A stretch of DNA of 64,000 bases from Bugula neritina (Eukaryota > Bryozoa > Gymnolaemata > Cheilostomatida > Bugulidae): assembly GCA_964035545.1 (NCBI GenBank), contig OZ037772.1, positions 4,625,733-4,689,732 of the forward strand, given 5' to 3'. Of the stretch, positions 21,359 to 32,178 are shown piece after piece. Within the stretch, counting starts at the first letter, position 1, and each line of letters begins with the position of its first letter. Position numbers and translations under genes: made by a program. Below the pieces are notes generated by a model. That model searched no databases. It saw nothing but the letters and a program-made list of their open reading frames with translations, and was not told where the DNA came from.

Positions 21359-22254
21359 CGTGAGCCTCGGGTGTTTAAAGGCTTCTGTCCCTTAGGGCAG
21401 TGCCTTCTCACATGTCCTGGCATCCCGCACTCCCAGCAAGTGGGCATAGGGGGGCGGACAGGGTCGTCCCGCGAGCGGGGAGCCCGCCTGTCCGTCTGGT
21501 TGCGCTGCAACTCCGTCACTGTAGCCTGCAGGCCTTTCATCATGCTCATCAGCATGTTGAGCTGCGTCTGCTCAGGTGACGGGGTAGCTGCTGCTGCCAC
21601 TTGTGGGGTTGGGGGTATCTCTTCTGCATCTCCGGCCACCTGGCGAGCTGCGTAGTTCGCCCTCCGTGGCTCTTCCACCTGGAAGTAGGCCTTCCCCATC
21701 TCTAGTGCTTTGTCTAGGCTCTTGACTTTTGCGGCTAGCCAGTACCGCTGGAGGTCCGGGTGGTTCACACTCCGGAAGAACGCGTTAAAAACGAGGCGCT
21801 TCCGATCGTCGCCAGTGGCGTGACCGAAAGCAGCCTGAGCCAGGCGCTCTACCTCGTTAGCGTGATCTTCCAGAGATGTCCGTCGGTCTCTCCTCATCAC
21901 TTGTAGCTGGTCTGACGCCTCTTCCGTGGTCAACCCGAACCGGGCCCTAAGAGCCCGCAGGATGTGGGCTTCGTCGGGTCCCAGTGCGAAGTTCCTGGCC
22001 CGGCCTGTCAGACAGGCCCGGAGTTGGAGGACGCGCACCCGTACTGGCCATTCAGCGGTGGCGGCCACGTCCTCGAACTCCTTGATGAACTGTTCCACGT
22101 CTCCATCTCCTCCGAAAGTCGGGGGCTGGAGGCGATACCTGTCACCAGGTGCTGCCTGTCCTTGCCCCCGCAATCCCTGGAGGGCTGTGACCAGCGCCTC
22201 AATAGTGAGGGCTGGTGGTGCTGCTGCCTCAGGGGCTGGGTCCCCTGGGGCCAT
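21355..22254 (-). CDS. gag: Gag of the inner gypsy element, 299 aa
   Basis: True ATG at 22252-22254 (MAPGDPAPEA), a short distance downstream of the primer site. Residues 40-210 have capsid-like character (GDVEQFIKEFEDVA, WPVRVRVLQLRACLTGRARNF, LHANEVERLAQAAF-like segment DHANEVERLAQAAFG). One CCHC knuckle, CWECGMPGHVRRHC, is at 273-286, followed by 13 residues and the TGA. Expected to assemble the capsid and bind the RNA genome. The stop overlaps the protease frame. Confidence 0.88.
   Translation of the reverse strand: MAPGDPAPEAAAPPALTIEALVTALQGLRGQGQAAPGDRYRLQPPTFGGDGDVEQFIKEFEDVAATAEWPVRVRVLQLRACLTGRARNFALGPDEAHILRALRARFGLTTEEASDQLQVMRRDRRTSLEDHANEVERLAQAAFGHATGDDRKRLVFNAFFRSVNHPDLQRYWLAAKVKSLDKALEMGKAYFQVEEPRRANYAARQVAGDAEEIPPTPQVAAAATPSPEQTQLNMLMSMMKGLQATVTELQRNQTDRRAPRSRDDPVRPPMPTCWECGMPGHVRRHCPKGQKPLNTRGSR
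21373..21379 (-). promoter_or_regulatory. Candidate -1 ribosomal frameshift site TTTAAAC between gag and protease
   Basis: On the minus strand the end of gag reads CCT TTA AAC, containing the classic X XXY YYZ heptamer T TTA AAC in the correct phase, 15 bases before the gag stop. The next ORF lies in the -1 frame and is open across the site. A downstream stem or pseudoknot was not worked out. Confidence 0.7.
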
Positions 22255-22284
22255 CCTATTTCTCTTAGCAACTAGCTATTCGTA

Positions 22285-22304
22285 GAATCCCACTGCTGCC
22301 ACCA
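22285..22304 (-). promoter_or_regulatory. Primer-binding site of the inner element (tRNA-Leu type)
   Basis: Plus-strand GAATCCCACTGCTGCCACCA looks like the 3' end of a tRNA-Leu including CCA. It lies one base inside the 5' LTR (22306-22697). Confidence 0.8.
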
Positions 22305-22305
22305 A

Positions 22306-22697
22306 TGTGATAGTTTTGTGGATTGTGAATGAAACTAGTGCTGTTACATGCTTGTATGAGAAACAAGGCGAGAAATAAGGTAGAATGTAGATAATCTTTA
22401 TTGTAGTATAGTCCGAGTGAATCAATGGTCTTTATCCAGCGAGCTCCAGTAGTAGACTGAACTATACTGGAACTCGCTGGCTTTTATATACATGCAGGAC
22501 AAAGACATTCCTTTGTTTGCCGAGATCGGAGACCCGAAATACCGAATATCGGCATTTCGGGGATCCGAAATGCCGAATCCGGCATTTCGGTACTTCGGTA
22601 TTCCGATATGCCGAGAATCGGCATATCGGTATTTCGGAGGACCGAAGTACCGATCTCGGCAACAAAGGACACACACACACAACATAAATTTACCACA
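22306..22697 (-). repeat. 5' LTR of the inner gypsy element (392 bp)
   Basis: Pairs with 14706-15097, with one substitution (22631). On the minus strand it should carry the element's promoter. Confidence 0.92.
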
Positions 22698-22710
22698 CAG
22701 GTTCGTTAAA

Positions 22711-22728
22711 ATCCTGCTGACTGCGCCA
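22711..22728 (-). promoter_or_regulatory. Primer-binding site of the outer element (tRNA-Ser-like)
   Basis: ATCCTGCTGACTGCGCCA on the plus strand directly abuts the LTR. It ends in CCA like a tRNA; assignment to tRNA-Ser is from resemblance to known serine tRNA 3' ends. Confidence 0.65.
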
Positions 22729-22941
22729 TGTTAGATTACCACAATGTAATAGTATGTCTTACCAGTGATAAAGCTGCTAGATGAAAGAGACCGTTCACTC
22801 TGTTTGTCTGGGTTTTATCTGCCTTAGCTTGTAGCTATCTCAGCTATACGGTGGCTGGTAGGGCAACTCTTAGTAACACGATAGCTCAAGTATCTGATAG
22901 GCTATTGTCATTAGCTAAACTCTCAGCGTGCCACTATAACA
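22729..22941 (-). repeat. 5' LTR of the outer element (213 bp)
   Basis: Identical to 11209-11421; followed by the GTATC duplication at 22942-22946 and the 5' part of ZnF-4 exon 3. Confidence 0.92.
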
Positions 22942-23451
22942 GTATCTTTGTATAACCTGCTAAATACCTTATAGTTATCTGCCATTTTGAAAATTGTATC
23001 AACTAGACTGACACAAAAGCTTCTTATTTTGAAATCTGCTTGAATTTGTTCTGTAAAACAAAAACATAAAACAGGATCTATAACATTTCAACATAACTTC
23101 TGGCTAGTCAAACTCTGGTACAAGTGATAGTATGTTGCATTATGTTATAGGCTTTTGATGAACTATATCAGTGGATGATAGTTTTACTGCAATTCTGTTG
23201 GCTAATATAGGGCTCCTTGTATAGCACGGGTATGTAGACATATTCTCGGAATAGGAAAACGTTTTATTTAAGTTAGTTACGCAAGTATATACTAGTGGTT
23301 CTAAAAGTACACTTCATATAGGCATTATAATTTTCACAAAAAAGTATTACTTATAAATGCAAAACTGCATGAGTTTCTATGCAAACAATACTGTTGAATT
23401 TGTGCATAATATGCCAGTATAAGTGATAATGTTTATAGAGAGTACATACCA

Positions 23452-23640
23452 GGGTTGAGGTAATTGGAATTTGCATGTAATCGTAATTGGTTGTATCTAT
23501 TTACATTTTTTCAAGTAATTGAATGTAATTTGTAACTGTTGTATGAAAGTGTGATTGTAGTTGTAATTGTATTTATAATTACATATTTAATGTAATAAAT
23601 TTATACAATTACTTTATAATTACATGTCAATTACCTAATC
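23452..23640 (-). repeat. End fragment of the foldback element in ZnF-4 intron 2
   Basis: CAGGGTTGAGGTAATTGG, then TTCAAGTAATTGAATGTAATTTGTAAC and ACATGTCAATTACC, as in ZnF-2 and ZnF-3. Confidence 0.6.
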
Positions 23641-24359
23641 AAACTAATGTTAATTCTATATTCTCATAAACAATTCTTTTTAGAAGATTTATTTTGAATG
23701 TCATTAAAATTAATTTACAACTATTCATAAAGACTCACCAGTTAAATTGAAGTCTGATGTAGTATTCAGTCCTAACACTGTAAAAGCCTCAGAGATAACT
23801 TCAGACAGAGGAACATCAGGTTCTTCTGTTACACAGTTGTCATATACTGTAGCTGTGTTATCAGAGTTTTGATAATTTGAATCCATTGTTTGGAATAGAG
23901 CGACTGAGTTTACAAGAAATGAATTTTGATTCAGACTAAGGCTCTCCCAGCAATCCGAAAGTTTCCTTGTAGTACTACTTGGTAGGTATGTTTCAGATAC
24001 AGCAGGTGACATGTTAAGAACAGGTTGAGTGTCTGCAGTGAGAGTAGAAGTAGAAGTGTCTGAGTTTACTGAATGTTTATACTGTTCTGTAGAGTCTAAA
24101 CTATCATAAAACGTCTCCCAGTCAGCATAGTAATATGTTTCCTGTTCGTAGTGATTAGATGTTTGAAGAACCTCCTGTTGGTCAACAACTGTAACATGAT
24201 AACAAAGAAACTTACATACATAAGTAAACTTACTAAGAAGTTGTCTCTACATGCTTTACACTGTCTGTTACGAATATTGACATGCAGTTTGCAAGTTTTA
24301 CAGAATGATATACTTACATTCATGGTGGTACACAGACATGTTGGATGATTTAGCTATTG

Positions 24360-25972
24360 CTGAGAAACAATGATATAAATTAGTGTAAATAAAATTAAAA
24401 TAAATAAATATTGACTATGACATTAGGGTGGATATTCTACAGGATAAAATATGCTGTAAATCCTTCATTGACAATCTTAAAGGTTTGCCATTTACTAAAG
24501 CATTTTACTATACAGCTAGTTAGCTGCCTTTCAGTTTAAAGCTGATTAAACAATAGTAATCTCTGACTAAAATCAAGCCAAGAAATTGTTCTATTGACTG
24601 CAGTAGAAAATTTTTTGTTATATTTTTATCAGAGTTGGCTTGCAGAATTATTATAAAGATATGCAAAAGTCATTGGCAAAAGAAAGCAATATTCAGTAAA
24701 TATAAAATGTGATGAGGACATCATCACATGATTTAAAAGAACAATTTTAAACAAAAAGTTTTCTACTGTTATAAGAGATGTTCAGTATTGCCAATTTGTC
24801 TCATTTTTTGACTTTGCAACAAAAAGGTCCTTTGTTTTTATGCCAAATGTTTCAATGAAGTGAAACATCAAAGTAATGTATCATTTTGACTTTTATAAGG
24901 ATATTTTTATATAAAATATGTACTCTTTGAGCAATCACTATATTTTACTAATTTAGCAGTTCTCTAAGTAAAATTATTGAAATACTCGCGTTGAGTAAAA
25001 AAAATCACTGCTTTATAACTGAAAACTACAATCAAAAGAAAGATAACTCTAAATCTACTGTTTCTCTGCATATATAATTGTTTTATGGTTCAAAGTTGGC
25101 ACTATAAGGGCAATATAGTATCTTGGTATAATTTTGGAAACAATTTCAAAAAGAAAATGCAGGAATCCGAGAATTAAATAACCTACTTTCATATATTGTT
25201 TGTATACTTGGGGCTCTTATTGAAACATGCTGGTATAAAATAGGTCATGCTGTTTATGTAGTTATTTAAAATAAAATGTATTATGTTTTATAACAAAAGT
25301 ACTTAAATTACAAGCAATAAAACTGATATAACACTTTGTGGTTGAATGAGCACTATATAATTTACTTAAAAAAACTGCTCCCACCAGAAGAAATTCATAG
25401 CAGAAATGATGCAGTTATAATTTAATCAACTAAAGCTACATCTTTCCAATTTAATGAAAAATTAACAGCATATAAAATTAGGTTTTCAAACTAATACCCA
25501 ATTTTGGCAAAAAAAACAGAATTCTAATCAGTCATCTGTACACATGGCTTGTCATGACACTGAGAGATTTTTCACTGGCTAAAAGCAGAGAACCAACAGT
25601 TGTAAATAGATTTATACAAATTCATAGATAGGTTAGTTTACAAAGATTATCTCAACTTAATTTTGTAGATCACTATAATATTGTCTGGAATAAAGTTTGG
25701 TTTTAGCAACTTTCATTAGACAGTTTGACAGCTATTGTTAGAAATACAAACTTCTGATAGAAAGCAAAGAGCACTATCTATAGGGAGCTAAGATGTAATT
25801 GTTATACACATACATGTTTCTTCCTGTAGAGTGTGAAATACTATAATATGTGTCAAACTCAAAGATAGCAGTGAAGAAGTTTTTCTACCATCACACATGT
25901 AAAATCTACTTACTGTAAAATAACATGCTTCTGTAAATGCATGTTTTCAGGCATATATCCCCATACAGCAAG
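24360..25972. other. AT-rich spacer between ZnF-4 and ZnF-5
   Basis: Duplicated flank. The first ~200 bases match the 5' flank of the other copies and the last ~150 match 10430-10560 downstream of ZnF-4. Nothing else recognised. Confidence 0.55.
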
Positions 25973-28259
25973 TCAAGTTTCTTTGCTGTGTTTTTTCATG
26001 TGACGAACGAGGCTTCCTTTCTGAGCAGCTTTGTAGTCACAGAGTTTACAGTGGAATGGTTTCTCCCCAGTGTGTTTCCTCGCGTGTTTAGTGATATCAC
26101 TTTTCTGTGCTGATTTGTATTCACAATGTGTGCAATGAAAAGGTTTTTCTCCAGTGTGTTTTGTCATGTGCTGAATAAGATTACTTTTTCTTCCAGTTTT
26201 ATAGTCACATACATTGCACTCAAATGGTTTCTCTCCAGTGTGTTGCCTCATGTGTCTAGTGATATCACTTTTCTGTGCTGATTTGTATTCACATTGTGTG
26301 CAATGAAAAGGTTTTTCTCCGGTGTGTTTTTTCATGTGCTGCATGAGAGTACTTTTTCTTCCAGTTTTATAGTCACATACATTGCACTCAAATGGTTTCT
26401 CTCCAGTGTGTTTTCTAACGTGTTTTGTGATATCACTTTTATGTGCTGATTTGTATTCACAATATGTGCAATGAAAATGTTTTTCTCCTGTGTGTTTTTT
26501 CATGTGCTGATAAAGATTACTTTTTCTTCCAGTTTTATAGTCACATACATTGCACTCAAATGGTTTCTCACCTGTATGAGTGCGTATATGTGAAACTAGA
26601 GTGAGTCTATGACTGAAAGACTTTTTACAAACATTACACTCAAATGGTTTACACCCAGTGTGTCTCCTTTTGTGTCTAATAATATCACTCTTAACTCTGG
26701 TCTTATAGTTACATTGATCACACTGAAACGGTTTTTCTCTAGTATGCTTCATCATGTGTGCTGTAAGACTAGCTTGCTGTACAGCCTTATAGTCACATTG
26801 ATCACACTGAAAAGTATGTCTTCTCATGTGCGTGGTGAGATTACTTTGCTGAGTAAAGCACGACCACATACTTTACATACAAATAGCTTTTCTTTTGTGT
26901 GTGTTCTCATATGCTGGGTAAGACTACTTTTATGTTGAGTCTTGTAATTACATAGAAAACATTGAAAATATTCTTTCTTGGTCATCTGCCACTTTTTATG
27001 CTTACCGAGTTTAACCTGTCTTAGAGATTCATATTCACAAGTGTTATCAACAAGTTCCCTCTTTTTGCAATTTGATTTTACTGGACTCACTACATTTTCT
27101 TCTTGATCAAATACATTTCCAAATATGTTGGCAGTTACACTCTGATTTTTACTAGTGTGGGTTTCTGTAATTTTGTTTGCGTTGTATTCATGTGCTCCAG
27201 TACACAATACGTCTACTAAGTTATCAGTAGAATCTCTTCTATCAACTTCTGTTTGAATTTTCTCTATAAAACATGAACAAACTTATAGCATCTAAAATTT
27301 ACTGATCAATTTGTAGATTGTACTTTAGGTAATTAATTGTTGTAATGTAAGGACAATAGTTCAGTTAAATAGGACAATAAATGTATTTCAAATACTGCAC
27401 CTGGTTATAAATTTGTTGTATACTAAAATGAGAATTGTAAATCAAACTAATTTATTGAATATATCAAATCAAAATTTTTTAATTTCATAAAGAATGATGT
27501 ACTCTATATTTATACCAAAACTATAGTTCAAACATCTAAAAGAATAAAGTTGATTATAATGTCACACCAACATTATAGTTTTGAAAGGAAGAGATTGTTC
27601 TAAATATATCTTAATAAATATGATACTCACCACTTGAGTTGACATCTGATGGAATATTCAGTCCTAAAACAGTAAAAGCCTCAGAGATAACTTCAGACAG
27701 AGGAACATCAGGTTCATCTTGATGTAGATAGTTGTTATATACTGTAGCTTCTGTGCTGACAGAGCTTTGATTGCTTGCATTGATTGTGGAAGTTGAAGTA
27801 ACTAAGTTTACAGAGGAGGAATTCTGATTTGTAGTTATGTTCTCCCAGCAATCCGAAAGTTTCCTTGTAGTACTATTTGGTAGGTGAGTGTCAGATACAG
27901 CAGGTGACATGTTAAGAACAGGTTGAGTGTCTGCAGTGAGAGCAGAAGTAGAAGTGTCTGAGTTTACTGGATGTTTATACTGTTCTGTAGAGTCTAAACT
28001 ATCATAAAAAGTCTCCCAGTCAGCATAGTAATATGTTTCCTGTTTTTGGTGATTAGACATTTCAAATATCTTCTGTTGGTCAACAACTGCAAAATGGTAA
28101 AAAAGAGACGAATATTACAGACCTATACATGATCCAACATATTAGAAAGAAGTTGTCTGTACATGTTTTACCCTGTATATTTCAATTATTAACGTAGAGT
28201 TTATTAATTTAAATACTTACATGGGGGACACCTAGACATGCTTAATGATCTAAACACAG
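25973..28259 (-). pseudogene. ZnF-5: C2H2 gene with a one-base frameshift and amplified finger pairs
   Basis: Exon 1 is 28221-28259 (ATG at 28237-28239, MSRCPP), exon 2 is 27631-28086 (456 nt) and exon 3 starts at 27263, with the family phases. Exon 3 has a ZnF-5-specific linker, one finger (CFLCNYK...), and breaks inside the second finger at about 26855, where three A replace the four of the other copies. The old frame stops at 26824 and the finger frame continues from 26869 to 25973. That part encodes ten more fingers after the broken one; one TGEKP linker is deleted in frame (RRHTFQCDQC). Fingers 4-9 of that part are three copies of a two-finger, 168-bp unit (CNVCDYKTGRKS, then a CEYKSAQKSDIT finger). 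It may be a pseudogene or a homopolymer error. Confidence 0.75.
26069..26572 (-). repeat. Three tandem 168-bp units, each two zinc fingers
   Basis: Units at about 26069-26236, 26237-26404 and 26405-26572 share most bases and encode alternating CNVCDYKTGRKS and CxYCEYKSAxKSDIT fingers. The pattern indicates recent unequal exchange inside the exon. Confidence 0.8.
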
Positions 28260-30003
28260 CTGAGAAGCAAAAAAGATAAAATATTGTAATTTAATTTAAA
28301 GTCAAATATTGACTATAACGCTAAGGGATGGATATTTTGAAAAATGATATATTTGTTCTTAATATCATAAGTTAGCTGTTTACTAAGGCATTTTGCTACA
28401 GCTATTTAGCTATTCTTCATAGAGAAAAGCTGAATACACAATAGTCATTTGTATGCAGATTCAAGCTAGAAGTTTTACTATTGACTATAGATAGAACATT
28501 TTATAATATGTTTATCAAAGCTATAAGCCAGAATTAAGATAAAAATACACACATATTTACAACAGAAAGCAACATTCAATGAAAATATGCAGTACTGATG
28601 ACATTATCAAATGATGTAAGTTGACAGCATTTTTATGCACAAAACATTTTACATTTATACCAAAGATATTCAGATTTACAACTTTCATTTGTTGAATTTG
28701 CAATAAAAAGGATTTTTTTTATTTTTATGTTTTAAGTTTCTATGAAGTAAAACGTCAAAATAACGCACCAACTTAGGCCCCAGAATAACATGTTTCCATA
28801 AAAATGTACTCGACATAATTTTTATTATATAGTTTCTTACTCTCTACGAAGAAAATTTTAGAACTGCTTGTACTGAGAAAAAAATAAACACTCCTCAATG
28901 AATCAAAGTTATATACAAAGGAAAGATAACTTTAAGTCAGTGAACTTTTTGCATATAATAATATACTCATGCGGTGCTATAAATGCAAAGCTAAGAGTAA
29001 TAATGTATCCTGTTATAAATACTGGAAACTAACTTTAAAGCAATGCTCACTCATGTATATTGTCTAGATACTAGGTCATTGTGTAAATTCAGTGTTTAGA
29101 TTATTTATATCATCTCTGTAACTTGTTATGTAACAAGAAAATCTAACCCACAATACAGTTTAATATAATTATTGTGTATATATATGTCTCTCATTGAAAT
29201 ATTATATTTTACAATAAAGGAAACATGTAATTTACTTGGTAAAATCAATTTTATTTTGTGTAAAAATAGTCTAGTTGAAATTAAAAAAACGCATATTATA
29301 AATGATCTGAATCTGTTAAAACAAGCGCGATACATTGGCATCTTATTAAGATGTTTTAATTGAGGGCAATATCAGAATTAATTGATACTATATTAGAATA
29401 ATATAATAATGTTGTATAGAAAATGTTAACAACTAAAAAAAACCGCTTTAAGTTCATGACAAACTCTAAATTTTGGATAATAGATCTTTAAAAAAATAAA
29501 ATAATTGGAATAGCTTATGATTATTACAAGTAAAAATACTTAGAACTAGTAAATACAGCAAAATTCAAACCAATAGACATCGTAAATACATTGTTTTCAC
29601 ACTGAAGAGTTTGGTTGACGGTTCAAACTTTGCATGATATGCAAATATGATTTATAAGTATGTTTCATTTATACAGTGAACAGTAAACATAAAAGTAGAT
29701 TGGAATGTCACAAAACATGCATTATTATGTGAAAGATGCAAGAATAAAAAACCCTTGTATATTATTATATGTCAAATCTTCAACTTTTGTAAGAAAACCT
29801 TCAGCATATAATAGGTACTTTTATATGAAATATTTAAATAGAGTGAAAATATAAAAATAAGTTACCGTTGTGATTTTAATGAAAAATGAGAAAAAATTGT
29901 AGTTAAATTAGTAATATAATGATTTTATTTTTTCTCATTACTATGATTCAAATGTGACAAATATTTAAGCTTTTAGAAGGAAAATTAACTATACGGCTGC
30001 AAT
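28260..30003. other. 5' flank of ZnF-5 and end of the zinc-finger array
   Basis: AT-rich. Similar in patches to the upstream regions of the other ZnF copies up to about 29980, where the similarity ends at a (TA)n tract. I see no gene. Confidence 0.55.
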
Positions 30004-30198
<195 letters not shown>

Positions 30199-30199
30199 T

Positions 30200-31365
30200 C
30201 AGGGTTGGGGTCAATTACATGTAAATGTAATTAATTACAATTACAATTACATGAAGATTTGTCAATTACAATTACAATTATAATTACAGTAAAAATAAAT
30301 GTAATTAATTACAATTACAATTACATGGCAATGTAATTAATTACAATTACAATTACTTTTGTTCTCACAAGGAATAAATAGAAGTCACTTCTAGGGTCTA
30401 GCTACCAGGGGCAGTGTTGACAGTGGTGAACCTCTTTTGTTTTCTACAGTGATACTATTATATCATTCCATACCAAATCAACCAACTTTCAAGGGGTCCC
30501 AAGTCTTTGTGTCTCAGATTTTGCTCATATTTACACTAAATGGACCTACACATGTTCAGATCACCATTCGTGAATATTTCTGGCCTGACACAAAAACACT
30601 TTGCGAAATTACTACTTTGGTGAACAAAGGTTGGAAAATATTTTGAGGAAAATTTGTGATTTATACTTTTAAACCAATTTATAAGTAATTTAAAATTTGA
30701 TTAGGCGAGTAATTGAAATTTTTCAAAATTTACAAAGATTTGTTCATATTCAATGACTTTGCATATATGCACACAAAGTATTCTGTAATATGTGTTGCTA
30801 CTAGTGCAAATTGATAGGTATTATCAAATCACACAGCAAATTTTAAGGCTCAGGCTAGAAAAATGATTGAGATATAGACGTTTATAGATTAGTCTAAAAG
30901 TAGAAATCACAAATTTTACTCAAAATGTTTCTCAACCTTTGTCCACAAAAGTAGTCAGTTCTCAAAAAAATTTGTGTCAGGTCAGAAATACTGAAGAAGA
31001 GTACTTGAGGCATGTGTAGGTCTATTTGGTGTAAACATGAACAAAATCTGAGACGCAAATAGACGCGTGCAATTCGGTGAGCTGGCATGGAATGACCCTA
31101 CTATATTGACCTAACTATCTGAACTTGTTATTTAACAGTAGGCATTGTAGAAAAAGAAGGAGTTTTTTAAGATTTAAAAGTTTGAAGTAATTGACATGTA
31201 ATTATAAAGTAATTGTAAAAATCAATTACATTAGATATGTAATTAATTACAATTACAATTACAATTACATTTTTAAGCCTCAATTACAAATTACATTCAA
31301 TTACTTGAAAAAATGTAATTAATTACAGCCAATTACAATTACAAATTACAATTACCCCAACCCTG
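30200..31365. mobile_element. Foldback, hAT-like non-autonomous DNA element (1,166 bp)
   Basis: Ends are inverted: CAGGGTTGGGGTCAATTAC at the left, GTAATTACCCCAACCCTG-type sequence at the right. They are flanked by the 8-bp duplication ATACATAT (30192-30199 and 31366-31373), the duplication length typical of hAT transposons. Subterminal parts are rich in ATTACAATTA words. The interior is a long imperfect palindrome: about 30510-30670 (CTCAGATTTTGCTCATATTT...) pairs with about 30890-31055. No transposase is present. Three ZnF introns carry one end of the same family. It is inserted in a (TA)n tract. Confidence 0.82.
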
Positions 31366-31373
31366 ATACATAT

Positions 31374-31630
<257 letters not shown>

Positions 31631-31860
31631 GAGATATTGAGATATTACGCTCTCATTTAATGCTCAGCAATGACATTAAATGATTGAGCACTTTCACCAT
31701 GGTCACAAACTCAAGCTGCTAGCATTTTGCAATGCTCGTGACTCCTAGGTGACCCCTAGAGTCACTCGAGCACTCTGGCTTGAGTTTACACACCTTTTAA
31801 ATATGCTTTAGTAAAACTATAAGTTTTACTATTGCGAAGGTGTGGGCCATGGTACTCTGT

Positions 31861-31907
31861 TCTGTGCTGATGAGGGGACAGATCCCGAAACAGCTGCTGT
31901 CCACAGA
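31861..31907 (+). ncRNA. Hammerhead ribozyme 1 (type I)
   Basis: Stem I strand TCTGTG (31861-31866), core CTGATGA (31867-31873), stem II GGGG/TCCC with loop ACAGA, core GAA (31887-31889), stem III ACAG/CTGT with loop CTG, cleavage after C31901 (GTC), and stem I partner CACAGA (31902-31907). All core bases of the consensus are present and stem I pairs over six bases. Confidence 0.93.
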
Positions 31908-32131
31908 TTGAGATATTACGCTCTCATTTAATGCTCAGCAATGACATTAAATGATTGAGCACTCTCACCATGGTCACAAACTTAAGCTGCTAGCATTTTG
32001 CAATGCTCGTGACTCCTAGGTGACCCCTAGAGTCACTCGAGCACTCTGGCTTGAGTTTACACACCTTTTAAATATGCTTTAGTAAAACTATAAGTTTTAC
32101 TATTGCGAAGGTGTGGGCCATGGTACTCTGT

Positions 32132-32178
32132 TCTGTGCTGATGAGGGGACAGATCCCGAAACAGCTGCTGTCCACAGA
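32132..32178 (+). ncRNA. Hammerhead ribozyme 2 (type I)
   Basis: Same as ribozyme 1, displaced by exactly 271 bases; predicted cleavage after C32172. Confidence 0.93.

Larger units (their letters stand above)
14706..22697 (-). mobile_element. Inner Ty3/gypsy LTR retrotransposon, apparently complete (7,992 bp)
   Basis: Two 392-bp LTRs (14706-15097 and 22306-22697), TG...CA, differ at one base (15031 G versus 22631 A). On the minus strand the order is 5' LTR, primer site (plus-strand GAATCCCACTGCTGCCACCA at 22285-22304, the 3' end of tRNA-Leu), gag, protease, RT-RNase H-integrase with a long C-terminal extension, a G-rich polypurine tract next to 15097, 3' LTR. The RT-RNase H-integrase order is that of Ty3/gypsy. 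The three ORFs are open and step by -1 twice. The region is much richer in GC than the host DNA around it. It sits in the leader of the outer element, 27 bases inside that element's 5' LTR. The LTR identity and open frames suggest a recently active copy. Confidence 0.92.
11209..22941 (-). mobile_element. Outer LTR retrotransposon without visible pol, inserted in ZnF-4 exon 3
   Basis: Bounded by two LTRs of 213 bp (11209-11421 and 22729-22941), TG...CA, identical at every base, with a 5-bp target duplication. On the minus strand the 5' LTR is the right one. Next to it, 22711-22728 reads ATCCTGCTGACTGCGCCA on the plus strand, which looks like a tRNA-Ser 3' end with CCA and would be the primer site. 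Next to the left LTR the minus strand has a purine tract (GGAAGGGGGCA). Without the inner element and its target duplication it is about 3.7 kb and encodes a gag-like protein and a second zinc-knuckle protein. No protease, RT, RNase H or integrase is seen, so it should depend on enzymes from elsewhere. Identical LTRs imply a very recent insertion. Confidence 0.88.
10630..24359 (-). pseudogene. ZnF-4: zinc-finger gene split by a nested LTR-retrotransposon insertion
   Basis: Exon 1 is 24318-24359 (ATG at 24337-24339), exon 2 is 23739-24188 (450 nt) and exon 3 starts at 23050. After 109 bases exon 3 is interrupted at 22942 by an 11.7-kb insert and resumes at 11208 in the same frame; the 5-bp duplication GTATC is at both edges. 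The resumed part encodes five fingers and ends at a TAA (10630-10632) after CD of a sixth finger, where other copies have Gln, so the last finger was already cut short. The exon is chimeric: its first part resembles ZnF-2/3 ([13 protein letters not shown]), while from [17 protein letters not shown] it resembles ZnF-5. Unless the whole insert is spliced out, no full protein can be made. Confidence 0.85.

Noticed and set aside
15661-21363. Many plus-strand frames opposite the gypsy gag-pol genes
   Set aside because: They are antisense shadows of GC-rich coding DNA; the minus-strand frames carry all recognised domains.
24236-24323. ORF from ACCACCATGAATG with two CxxC motifs (FCKTCKL and QCKACRDNF), as an alternative first exon of the ZnF genes
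   Set aside because: The frame is not kept: ZnF-1 has Tyr for the second Cys, ZnF-2 and ZnF-3 lose the frame, ZnF-5 is destroyed. Its only good donor gives the wrong phase for exon 2, whereas T|gtaagtat joins exon 2 in phase in all copies. It is intron sequence.
30437-31088. Short ORFs on both strands inside the foldback element as a possible transposase
   Set aside because: They are the two arms of the inner palindrome read in opposite directions, under 70 codons, with no catalytic motif.
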